From IMG/VR virus record IMGVR_UViG_3300032241_001390, positions 1 to 50,921 of that record: a stretch of DNA of 50,921 nt. One strand, 5' to 3'. Both the position numbers and the translations under genes were made by a program. The stretch is from a virus. Below, piece by piece: positions 1 through 8,700 of this stretch (its first letter is position 1; every line of letters starts with the position of its first letter). A model generated the notes under the pieces. That model was not told the DNA's origin. It saw only the letters and a program-made list of their open reading frames with translations, and ran no database searches.

Positions 1-122
1 ATCCAACAGCTATCGCACGTTTGAGCTCAAGTGCTGGTACACAGTTTGCCGCAGGCACAGCAGTGAAGTGGTCATTTGGATCAGCAGTTGTAAATTCAAG
101 TGTTAAAATAGAAAACGCTTAA
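1..122 (+). CDS. C-terminal end of a probable virion structural protein (partial)
   Basis: An open frame enters from the left edge and ends at TAA 120-122, leaving about 39 residues rich in Ser, Ala, Val and Thr, ending SVKIENA. The composition matches the neighbouring fibre proteins and it is co-directional with them. Too little is present for a family assignment. A stem-loop follows directly and the next gene starts 38 bases downstream. Confidence 0.6.
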   Translation, partial: PTAIARLSSSAGTQFAAGTAVKWSFGSAVVNSSVKIENA

Positions 123-130
123 TAAAAAGA

Positions 131-148
131 CGGGCTCTTTGGAGCCCG
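131..148. terminator. Intergenic stem-loop, terminator-like only on the minus strand
   Basis: A perfect 7-bp stem (CGGGCTC/GAGCCCG) closes a TTTG loop. On the plus strand no T-tract follows; an AAGGA ribosome-binding site sits just 3' of the stem. On the minus strand the stem is followed by TCTTTTTATTA, the form of an intrinsic terminator. No minus-strand gene is seen nearby, so on the plus strand it may act as an mRNA-stabilising or processing hairpin. Confidence 0.4.
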
Positions 149-160
149 CAAGGATTATAA

Positions 161-1228
161 ATGTCAAGAGTACTTAAAGTCAGTAATAGTGATTACAGAA
201 TACAAGTCCAAAGTGGTGGCAACATCATTTTGGATACTGGTAGCCTTACAGGCGTAGTGACTATAACAGGTAGTCTTGATGTCATGGGTACTCAAACAAC
301 TATTGAAAGTACCACAGCTACACTACAAGATAATATATTTCAATTAAACTACAATCCAAATAGTTTATATACTGGAATAGGATTACCTCTAGCAAGTCCA
401 ATCTACGGACAAAGTGGTATTGAAATGTGGCGCGGCACTTTAAACACTGCGCAGTTTGTGTTCAGCGAGCAAGTGTATCACTATGATCCAACACAGACAA
501 ATACCATTATAGGCGATGCGCTTAATGGTTCTCACAATATTAAAGGAACTTTTCAGTTAAAAACTAGACTGCCTAGTTCTAGCAATCCAGCGTCAGGGAC
601 TTATCTTGATGGATTACAATTAAGAACTATTGTAGGCGACGGTACACAAGATCTATTATTTGATTTACAAAACAGCACTCCAGTAATGCGTATAGTTAAC
701 AGTACCAACTATGCCAGCCGTCTTGGTGTTGAAAACGGTGGCAGTGATGATGCTATCCCAAATATTTCTTACATTAAAAATTATGTAAGTGCCAGTAGCG
801 GTGTTGCCAACGTGTCTCTAATACACTATCCATTAACTGGTTCTTACAATACCGTTGCTCAAGCCACTAGTTCAAGTATTGATTTTTTGGTTGGTAGCCA
901 ACTCAAAGCTCAGGTAACAGCAGGCGGATTTGAAGTAAACAACATATTACTTTCTACAAACACAATCACAAACGTTAGTGTTAACAATTTGATATTGACA
1001 GCAACAAATAACAACGTAGAAGTAAACGCCATAGTAAATTTAGATAATCAAGCAACGGATGTTATTACAGCAGTGTCTGGAACTACAAAACTATATACCA
1101 AGGCCGCAGAAGGTCCAGGACGTACTGGTATATACTTTACCAACAACACCGCATACGGATCAAATGCATACAACAATGACGAATTAGTTAGTAAGAACCG
1201 AGCAGTACTGCTAAGTATTTTACTATAA
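161..1228 (+). CDS. Virion structural (tail fibre-like) protein
   Basis: A 355-residue beta-rich protein dominated by Ser, Thr, Asn, Gly and Val, with no signal peptide or membrane segment. Early residues contain alternating beta repeats (LTGVVTITGSLDVMG), a style typical of phage fibre shafts. The C-terminus (near residues 315-355) has a GRTGIYFTNN segment followed by DELVSKNRAVLLSILL, a tail I recall from structural proteins of T4-like marine phages. The start is supported by AAGGA seven bases upstream. It is the first complete gene of a co-directional fibre operon. Exact role in the virion is unknown. Confidence 0.65.
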   Translation: MSRVLKVSNSDYRIQVQSGGNIILDTGSLTGVVTITGSLDVMGTQTTIESTTATLQDNIFQLNYNPNSLYTGIGLPLASPIYGQSGIEMWRGTLNTAQFVFSEQVYHYDPTQTNTIIGDALNGSHNIKGTFQLKTRLPSSSNPASGTYLDGLQLRTIVGDGTQDLLFDLQNSTPVMRIVNSTNYASRLGVENGGSDDAIPNISYIKNYVSASSGVANVSLIHYPLTGSYNTVAQATSSSIDFLVGSQLKAQVTAGGFEVNNILLSTNTITNVSVNNLILTATNNNVEVNAIVNLDNQATDVITAVSGTTKLYTKAAEGPGRTGIYFTNNTAYGSNAYNNDELVSKNRAVLLSILL

Positions 1229-1237
1229 GGAACAAAC

Positions 1238-1585
1238 ATGGCACTAACAGCAACTCAAATAACAGCAACCGCATTAAGTAGCGGAGTTACCAATGGTACT
1301 ACTATCTATACAAGTTCTGGCAATAATGCTATTACCAGTATTATTGCATGTAATAACAGCGGTAGCGCAATAATATTGTCTCTTTACGCTGTACCAAGTG
1401 GCAAAAACGCTTATAACAATCCAGAAACTACCATTGTTAGTAATTTAAGTATACCAGGCGGAGAAACACTTAGCTTAGATCAAGAAAAACTAGTTTTAGG
1501 CAATGGCGATGTAGTTTGTGCTATAGCCAGTTCAGCTTATTCGGGCACAGGCCTTGGTATTGTTATTAGCACATTACCGGTGTAA
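1238..1585 (+). CDS. Small beta-sandwich-like virion protein, paralogue 1
   Basis: A 115-residue protein with no charged catalytic pattern. The core reads as alternating beta strands: an N-terminal strand with TTIYTSSGNNAITSIIACN, then a strand ending ILSLYAVPSG, then a P-G-G-E-x-L-x-L-D turn and LVLGNGDVV. The same strand order and the late G-E-x-L-x-L turn recur in the 110-residue proteins at 5006-5338 and 25113-25445, so the three are probable paralogues. The gene starts ten bases after the previous stop with an AAGGA site. A small fibre cap, collar or adaptor role is inferred from context. Confidence 0.6.
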   Translation: MALTATQITATALSSGVTNGTTIYTSSGNNAITSIIACNNSGSAIILSLYAVPSGKNAYNNPETTIVSNLSIPGGETLSLDQEKLVLGNGDVVCAIASSAYSGTGLGIVISTLPV

Positions 1586-1587
1586 AT

Positions 1588-2391
1588 ATGAGATTCTTAA
1601 AAAGACAGACAATTAATCGTAGACAACTTAAATCTACAACAGTTTATTCTGATGTAACAGATACCAACGTCTACATCAATCCAATAAACTCTGGAAGCAT
1701 GGTGTTGCCCAGCGGAACTGACGCTCAAATTCCCAGTAGTCCTGTGAACGGCATGATGCGATATAATGTTGACCATAATGAAGTACAAGTTTATCAAGGA
1801 AGCAGTTGGAGAAGTTTGCGCTTTAAAGAATCTACAGGTATCACTCAACAAAATCTTGGTGCCGGCGATGCTAGTACAGTTTATTTTGGTCCTTTAAATC
1901 CTGCTCCGCCTACCACAGTTCAAAGCGGAACAACATGGGGCGCACAGAATATTTTAGTAATTGTTGAGAATGTTATACAAATTAGTGGTACAAATTATAC
2001 CGTTGTACAAAATCCAACAATTGCCAATGAAACATACACAGGTCACACCAACGGTGCTGTAACTAGTGGGTCAACTACTATTAACTTTGATGCTACGACT
2101 GGTACAAGTGGAATTACCATTTATCCAGCAGTTAATATAACAGGTGCTACTATTACTGGTAGTTCATATTTACAAAGCGGAACTACTATTGTTTCATACA
2201 CAACTGATCCAAATACAGATGCTTTGACAAGTATAGTAATCAGTAAACCAACTATCACCGGAACTATTGCTAACGGTACTACATTGACCATTACAGAAGG
2301 CACACGAACTGGTTCGGGTTATTATCTTTATTTCAGTAGTCCTGTTCCTTACGGTAAAACAGTTACCGCATTAATTGGCTTTGACCAATAA
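1588..2391 (+). CDS. Fibre-associated protein with RYN/W motif
   Basis: A 267-residue probable structural protein starting two bases after the previous stop. The basic N-terminus (RFLKRQTINRRQLK) is unlike its neighbours. Around residues 50-75 it carries the module G-M-M-R-Y-N ... Y-Q-G-S-S-W-R, which recurs in five other proteins of this window, both fibres and glycine-rich adhesins. The C-terminal half is Thr/Gly-rich beta repeat ending YGKTVTALIGFDQ. No enzymatic motif is visible. Role is inferred from operon position and the shared module. Confidence 0.6.
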   Translation: MRFLKRQTINRRQLKSTTVYSDVTDTNVYINPINSGSMVLPSGTDAQIPSSPVNGMMRYNVDHNEVQVYQGSSWRSLRFKESTGITQQNLGAGDASTVYFGPLNPAPPTTVQSGTTWGAQNILVIVENVIQISGTNYTVVQNPTIANETYTGHTNGAVTSGSTTINFDATTGTSGITIYPAVNITGATITGSSYLQSGTTIVSYTTDPNTDALTSIVISKPTITGTIANGTTLTITEGTRTGSGYYLYFSSPVPYGKTVTALIGFDQ

Positions 2392-2406
2392 AGGCAAGCT
2401 ACTACT

Positions 2407-3801
2407 ATGGGGCGAGAACTAGGTAGAATAAGCGGCCCGTTACTAGCAAATAATTTAAAGCGTAACGGTGTAAATCTCGCATTTGAAACACAACTCCTAT
2501 ATTTTGATGTTGTTAACAATCGTATAGGTATCAATTCCAGTGCTCCTACTAGAGATCTTTTAGTAAACGGTAACACAAATACTACAAATTTACTAGTTAC
2601 CACTCAAGCGGACCTTGGACCTAATTTTGAAATCACAAACAGTCAAATTCAAAATTATGTTGATGTAATTAACATTGTTCCTGATCAAACTACCAACCCT
2701 GTTATCAACATTCAAAATGTACTGGCAACTGACAATTTGAATTTTAGAGACAATGCTGTTAGTGCCAACACATCCAATACAGATGTCAATATAAGCCCCA
2801 GTTATACACCACAAATTGGCTATAGGCTAGTACTACAGCAAGATGCAGCAGGCAATAAATCTTTACCTTTCTATGCTGGTTCTGGTAATCAATATGTGAC
2901 ATTTACTCAGTTGTTGACAGCTAGTGATATGGCCATAGACGAAACTTGGCTGAATAATTCTGCCACAGTGATATTTAACGATGGCAGTGTTTTTCCGTTA
3001 TCCAATGCTGGAATTAGCGGAAGTTATGGATTTATAATAATTCCAATCATCAATAATGTGTTGTCTAAAACAGTCAATAATATTTGGCCCATAACAATAA
3101 TCAGTGTGGATTATGCTCCTGAATTAGATGCCAGGATTGTTTCAAATGCTGATGTATTGGTAAGCGGAAATTTACACGCTACTGGCAATATCACTTGGGA
3201 TGGCAATATCACGTTAGGAAATGCGCCCACCGATACAATTAATTTTGCAGCAGAAATCAACAGCGATATCTTGCCCAGCGCCAATCAAGTGGACGATTTA
3301 GGATCAAGCAGTTTACAATGGAACAACGTCTATTCTAATAATCTTAACATAACAACTGGACAATTACCCAACTTGACTGCGGGCACCATGACTGCTGGCG
3401 GAGTAAGTGTTAATCAAAACAGTATTTTTAATAGTGTAAGTTCTAACAATATCACGCTACAGCCATCTGGGTCTGGACAAGTACAGTTAACCAATAGTGA
3501 TATCAAGTTAACTGGATCAAACATAACAAACACCAGTAATAGTTCACTGACTATTGGCAACACCGATAGTGGTTATACTAAATTTGATGGCACAAATGGT
3601 CTAGCAATTCCAGCAGGAAATAATGCCAGTCAACCAGTGACCCCTGAACAAGGAACCACTAGATACAATTCAGATACTGGGCATCCTGAAGTTTACGATA
3701 CTACAGCAGGATGGATTCCTGTTAGGGGAACAGCGCAAGTTATAACCAACAGCGATGTTAATGATATAACCGGAATTTGGGCCCTTGTACTGGGTTTATA
3801 A
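2407..3801 (+). CDS. Tail fibre-like structural protein, copy A of a tandem pair
   Basis: A 464-residue fibre-like protein. The N-terminus (GRISGPLLANNLKRNGVNLAFET) and the following RIGINSSAP ... DLLVNG segment are nearly repeated in the next gene, marking a tandem duplication. The R-I-G-x-N-T-x-x-P-x-x-D-L-x-V-N-G pattern is common in phage fibre shafts. Both copies also share a later segment, HATGNI...DGNITLGNA.TDTI, a DLGS...LQWNN strand pair, and near the C-terminus the RYN ... W-I-P-V module. This copy is longer through a middle insertion (roughly residues 110-250) holding a small globular region. No catalytic motif is seen. Confidence 0.7.
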   Translation: MGRELGRISGPLLANNLKRNGVNLAFETQLLYFDVVNNRIGINSSAPTRDLLVNGNTNTTNLLVTTQADLGPNFEITNSQIQNYVDVINIVPDQTTNPVINIQNVLATDNLNFRDNAVSANTSNTDVNISPSYTPQIGYRLVLQQDAAGNKSLPFYAGSGNQYVTFTQLLTASDMAIDETWLNNSATVIFNDGSVFPLSNAGISGSYGFIIIPIINNVLSKTVNNIWPITIISVDYAPELDARIVSNADVLVSGNLHATGNITWDGNITLGNAPTDTINFAAEINSDILPSANQVDDLGSSSLQWNNVYSNNLNITTGQLPNLTAGTMTAGGVSVNQNSIFNSVSSNNITLQPSGSGQVQLTNSDIKLTGSNITNTSNSSLTIGNTDSGYTKFDGTNGLAIPAGNNASQPVTPEQGTTRYNSDTGHPEVYDTTAGWIPVRGTAQVITNSDVNDITGIWALVLGL

Positions 3802-3809
3802 CTCGAACC

Positions 3810-3822
3810 GATAAATACTATT
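3810..3822 (+). promoter_or_regulatory. T4-type late promoter box
   Basis: GATAAATACTATT matches the T4 late-promoter consensus TATAAATACTATT at 12 of 13 positions. By T4 spacing, transcription would start near 3823, at the base of a stable hairpin in the 122-base leader of the next gene. Confidence 0.7.
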
Positions 3823-3944
3823 ACTGTAGAGCTTGACCAAAGTTCTACGATATTCAACTGTGGTAAACCGACAAAGAGCTCGCAAGAGATGCGGAGAAAT
3901 CCAAACTAGGTTAACCGTGAAACACGGGGTATACGGGAGCGTAA
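3823..3944 (+). promoter_or_regulatory. Structured 5' leader RNA, unidentified
   Basis: The leader between the late promoter and the downstream ATG contains a 9-bp stem with one G-U pair and a five-base loop (3826-3848), two mini-hairpins with GNRA-type loops (CTC-GCAA-GAG at 3879-3888 and GGA-GAAA-TCC at 3893-3902), and a perfect CCGTG-AAA-CACGG hairpin (3915-3927). A GGGAG ribosome-binding site lies at 3935-3939, five bases before the start codon. GCTC at 3878-3881 could pair with GAGC overlapping that site. I do not recognise a known riboswitch. The first hairpin would be at the very 5' end of the transcript, where it could protect the mRNA. Confidence 0.5.
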
Positions 3945-5000
3945 ATGGCTGTTGGTCGAATTTCGGGTCCGCTCTTAAAGGACAACCTCCTTCGCAACGG
4001 GGTAAATTTAGCCTTTGAGACGAGCCTACTGTACTTGGATGTTAATAACAGCCGTATCGGTGTTAACACAACCACGCCAGCCTACGATTTAGATGTCAAT
4101 GGAACTACTCGTACTACCAATCTTCAAGTAACAAATTCAACAACTATTGCTAATATCACAATTAGCAACAGTACAATTTCTAGCACAAATTCCACAATCA
4201 CATTGATACCGAACGGTGCCAATGGTGTAGTTTATCAAGGTAAGATTAGTGTTGGGCAATTACAAGTTACTGCTAATGTAATCAGTAGTGTAGGTACAAA
4301 TACCGATATTAATTTTAATTCAAGTGGCACTGGGCAAGTAAAATTAAACGGAAATACTCTAGTTAATGGTAATTTGCATGCGACCGGAAATATCACTGCA
4401 GACGGCAATATTACCCTAGGAAATGCTAATACTGATACTATCACGTTCGATGGAGAAGTTAACAGCAACATAATTCCAAATCAGTCAAATTCTTATGATT
4501 TAGGATCAGCTACATTACAATGGAACAATATATACGCCAACAATGCTTATATCACTACCACAACTAGTACCACAGTAAACACTACTAATTTTTATTCCAG
4601 TCAATTAGAGATAAGTAATAATACAATTAGCGCAATTTCGGCAAATACAGACATAAATCTTTCAACTTCGGGCACCGGCGGTATTGTAATAGGTAATTTG
4701 AAATTTGTTGGTAGTAGTATTACCAACACAGTATCCAATGCTGTAACTACTTTTGTAGAAACAGGAACTGGATATGCTAAATTTCCAGGCACTTATGGAA
4801 TTGTTGTTCCTGTAGGAACCAACAATGACAGACCTGCTATACAATATAGTGAAACTGGAATGATGAGATACAATACTGATTTACAGTATATGGAAGTGTT
4901 TAATGGAGTAAATTGGATTAGTGTAGCAGGTACAAGTATTGGAGTTACTTTTTCTGATGCAACTGATATTGGTATCGAATCTGCGCTTATGATAGGATAA
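3945..5000 (+). CDS. Tail fibre-like structural protein, copy B of a tandem pair
   Basis: A 351-residue paralogue of the preceding gene: GRISGPLLKDNLLRNGVNL at the N-terminus, then LYLDVNNSRIGVNTTTP and YDLDVNG, the shaft-like HATGNI..DGNITLGNA segment, a DLGSATLQWNN pair and a C-terminal G-M-M-R-Y-N ... F-N-G-V-N-W-I-S-V module near residues 305-330. It lacks the middle insertion of copy A. It has its own late promoter and structured leader, so it can be expressed independently of copy A. A short virion fibre or baseplate-attached spike role is inferred. Confidence 0.7.
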   Translation: MAVGRISGPLLKDNLLRNGVNLAFETSLLYLDVNNSRIGVNTTTPAYDLDVNGTTRTTNLQVTNSTTIANITISNSTISSTNSTITLIPNGANGVVYQGKISVGQLQVTANVISSVGTNTDINFNSSGTGQVKLNGNTLVNGNLHATGNITADGNITLGNANTDTITFDGEVNSNIIPNQSNSYDLGSATLQWNNIYANNAYITTTTSTTVNTTNFYSSQLEISNNTISAISANTDINLSTSGTGGIVIGNLKFVGSSITNTVSNAVTTFVETGTGYAKFPGTYGIVVPVGTNNDRPAIQYSETGMMRYNTDLQYMEVFNGVNWISVAGTSIGVTFSDATDIGIESALMIG

Positions 5001-5005
5001 CAGAG

Positions 5006-5338
5006 ATGACAACAGCTTTTAAAAATGTTTTAAATTCAGGACTAGGATCAACACCTACTACTGTTCTAACCACAAATGCCAGCGCAAAAACTACAGTCAT
5101 TGGACTTAGTTTGACAAATACAACAGCAAATGTGTTGTTGGGTAGTATACAAATTCAAGATACTATAGCTAGCACTAGTGCCTATTATATTCAAAATATT
5201 GTAATACCTCCTAATACTAGTGCTAGAGTTATTAATGGAGGCGAGCGTTTAGTATTAGGTCCTAGTACAAATGTTATTATTACCTCCAATCAATCTAGTA
5301 GTTTAGATTTGGTAATGAGCTACGTTGAAATTAGTTAA
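5006..5338 (+). CDS. Small beta-sandwich-like virion protein, paralogue 2
   Basis: A 110-residue protein, similar in length and strand order to those at 1238-1585 and 25113-25445. It shows a central strand TVIGLSLTNTTAN, a strand IQNIVIPPNTSARV, then the turn N-G-G-E-R-L-V-L-G-P. It lies five bases after the fibre copy B stop, so the two are probably co-translated. As for the other paralogue pairs, each copy follows a fibre-like gene, suggesting it pairs with that fibre. Confidence 0.6.
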   Translation: MTTAFKNVLNSGLGSTPTTVLTTNASAKTTVIGLSLTNTTANVLLGSIQIQDTIASTSAYYIQNIVIPPNTSARVINGGERLVLGPSTNVIITSNQSSSLDLVMSYVEIS

Positions 5339-5349
5339 GGATAACAATC

Positions 5350-5733
5350 ATGACATATTATGTTGGTAATGAATACAGTTTAAATGATTTATTAGGCGAG
5401 GGTAACCCTAGATATTTCTACGGATTACAACGTGCTGATGATGGCACACTTTATTTTTATAAAGTTGACCAATTAAGTTCCTCAGCTAGTATATCAATTA
5501 ATGTTCCAGGACCAAATGCTGGAAATTTTGAAAATTTTGAATACGGTGTGGACTTTTTTGACGGAAGACTAGCAACAGATCATAGTCGTCCTTATCCTAA
5601 TCTAGTATTTGATCAATATCGTTGGGATAATAAAAATTGTTATTATTATCTTGATAGTGCTACTGGACAACTAGTTGTTAGAATTAATCAAGTTTATAAC
5701 TATTCGCAGGCTCAAATAGTTAGCGCAATATAA
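5350..5733 (+). CDS. Conserved-looking phage structural-locus protein, unknown function
   Basis: A 127-residue protein unlike its neighbours in composition: rich in Tyr, Asp, Asn and Phe, with YFYGLQRADDGTLYFYKVDQ near residues 22-42, ENFEYGVDFFDGR in the middle and a Tyr-rich YRWDNKNCYYYLD segment. No cofactor motif, signal peptide or membrane segment is visible. It sits between a small beta protein and the first giant fibre, on the same strand. Family not recognised; a structural or assembly role is inferred only from position. Confidence 0.55.
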   Translation: MTYYVGNEYSLNDLLGEGNPRYFYGLQRADDGTLYFYKVDQLSSSASISINVPGPNAGNFENFEYGVDFFDGRLATDHSRPYPNLVFDQYRWDNKNCYYYLDSATGQLVVRINQVYNYSQAQIVSAI

Positions 5734-5736
5734 TAA

Positions 5737-5744
5737 GATAAGTA
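5737..5744 (+). promoter_or_regulatory. Possible late promoter box
   Basis: GATAAGTA differs by one base from the GATAAATA boxes at 3810 and 14193 and lies 22 bases before the first giant-fibre start codon, which has an AAGGA site at 5754-5758. In AT-rich sequence one mismatch is weak evidence. Confidence 0.3.
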
Positions 5745-5766
5745 ATAGAATACAAGGAATTTAGAC

Positions 5767-8700
5767 ATGGCAGCAGAATTTAAAATTGGCAGATTGCGTT
5801 TTAACTGGAAAGGTACATGGGTATCTGGCACAACTTACGCTCGCGACGACGTAGTTCTTAACGATGGCTCAGCATACGCTTGTTTAGTACCAAGTGTGGC
5901 TAGCGCAAACTTTTATACTGACCTGTATGCTGTTCCATACCCAGTTTGGCAAAAAGTAACAGACGGAAAAACTTGGGCCGGCAACTGGACGACCGGATAC
6001 TCATATGGTTTAAATCATATAGTTATATTTGGTGGTATTGTCTATTATTGTAATACTGCTCATACTAGTACAGCATTTGCTTCCGATTCTGCTAACTGGA
6101 CTATCTATACCGAATTCACTGCTTGGCATACCGGTTGGTCTACTAATACAGCATATGGAATTAATGACACAGTTAAATATGGCGGTATTGTTTATAAATG
6201 TACAGTTAATCATACAAGCGCTGCAACTACAGCATTAGGCCTTGAAAATAATTTAAGTGACTGGACCATCGTTGACCGGGGTATTGAATATAAAGGCGCA
6301 TGGACATCTAGTACACGTTATAAAGTAAGTGACGTTGTTAAATTAAATGCTGATTTATATATTTGCTCAACTTATAATACAGATACAACTTTTGTACCAG
6401 CTCACTGGACATTATGGTTTCCAGGCTTAGAATATCAAGGCGCTTGGTTAAATTCTACAATCTATCAACCAGGTGATGTTGCTGACTACGGCGGTTATAG
6501 TTATATTAGTGCCAGTGTTAATAATACAGGAAATGTTCCTAGTACAGATAATGGTACAAACTGGACACTATTTGAAACTGGATATAGTTTTTCTGGAGAG
6601 TGGAGTACATCGGGACAATATAGAATTGGTTCAGTTGTTCGCCGACATGGACAAGTATATGTAGCAACCGCAGACAATGCTGGCACAGATCCAGCAGGTT
6701 TTTCTGTTTCAACAACATATACTGCCTCTGGAAGTTCCGGTACAACACTAGTTGTAGCTAGCACATCTGGAATTGCTCCGGGCATGAATATCATTAATCC
6801 TGCTTTTACAGCGGGTCAAGCAGTTGTTAGTGTAACCAATGGAACAACATTAGTTATAAGTAAAGGCCCAGATGGTGCTATTTCTAACGGTGCTACAATT
6901 AATTTTGTTGGCGTAAATTATGCTAGTTGGTCAATGCTTATTCCAGGAACTTCTTGGACCAATCGTTGGGCTAGTAATTCAAAATATGCAATTGGCGATA
7001 TCACTGTTTATCAAAATGGTACATACGTTTGCGTACAAAATCATACAGCTTCAAATCTTAACAGACCTGATCAAGATAATACAAATACCTATTGGGTATT
7101 TTATATTCCACACGCTAGAAAAAATGCGTTGAATACATTAGGTGATATTGAAACTTATACAACTGGCCCGGGCTATGCTGCAATTCCTATTGGAACACAA
7201 AGTTATTTGTTGAAATCAATCAGTAGTACACCTACATGGAGTACAATGAATATTGTACCAAGTGTTTACTATGTCTGTAGTACAACAGGTCAGGATAGTT
7301 TATCATATGGACTAACTTGGGATCAACCTTGGAAAACTATCCAATATGCTACAAAAATCGTTGGTGCTGGAACAAATTATCCAATAGCTGTAGGTGTTTT
7401 AAAGCAAAACAAAACATGGCTAACAACTGAAATGTACAACTGGATGTTGTACAACATGTCTCAAAGTACTAATGGATATACTCCAAGTTCAGTATTCGAC
7501 GAAACTAAAACATTTAGAGATGCTGGTTATATTATTGATGCGCTAGCCTATGATTTGTCCCGTGGTGGAAATAGTCAGACAGTTGCAGCTACACTGGCAT
7601 ATTTTGCTTTTGGTAGTAATGGTACATTGTTTGATAATTCAGTACTCGCAGAAATAAGTTATTTTGTTAGTTCACTACAATTTTTATCAACACTGATAAC
7701 AAATTATTGTATTCCTCAAACACCAGCAACGCAGAGTTATCAATCATTGAACGGAAATTCAGTTGTAATTAGTCAATATACTTCTGCTGTTCAATCAGAA
7801 ACAGGTGCGGCTGCTGCAGCGGCTTCTTTATTAAACATAGTTACTACTGCTCTAAGCACACAAAGCACTCTTCAAGTTCCTCAAGCAAACAATGGAACAA
7901 CTGCTACAATTTTTGTCAAAACAGGTACTTATGCCGAACCACTACCAATTAATGTTCCTGAAAACTGTGCCATTGTTGGCGATGAGTTGCGTGGAGTAGT
8001 AGTTACACCTGCTGTAACTATCACCGGAACTGTTACGAATATTAATGTATCTCCAGCAAATACATTTGTAGTATCGTCTACATCTGGATTAACTGATCAA
8101 ATGCCTATTCAGTTTGTTGATCCAACAATTTCAACTACTTTTATATATTCAGCACAAGGCGGTCCTGTTGCCGGCCAAACTTATTATATTAGTGGAAGCT
8201 CAATAACTAGTACTACTTTCAGTGTACTAACAGCTCCAACAGTTACGTTCTTTGGAACTACTACATCTAATAGTTCTGTTATAAATTTTGTTAGTCAAAC
8301 TACAAATTTAGTAGTAGGTGCTAGCATAACTGGTAATGGAATTCCTACAGGTAGTACTATTTTACAAATTACAACAGCGGCGCTAGCTAGCACATATACA
8401 ATTACAATAAGTAATCCTGCTACAGCAACAGCTTCTAATGTTCAATTGACACAAACAGGTCAGGTATTGACTTTAATTTCTCCAACAACTACATTATCAA
8501 TGAATTTCTATGCTGGTGATTGTTTGAAAGATATGTTCCGTTTAAGAAATGGTACAGGTCTGAGAAACATGACACTAACTGGACTATTAGGAACATTAGG
8601 CGCACCAGACATTTATACAATACAACGACCAACTGGCGGAAGTTTTGCTTGTCTAGATCCAGGCAACGGTCCGAATGATACTAGTGTTTGGATTTTTAGA

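Noticed and set aside
3833-4018. A 61-codon open frame across the leader and fibre copy B start
   Set aside because: Basic, unconserved-looking product, no ribosome-binding site, overlaps the structured leader and the real gene start in another frame.
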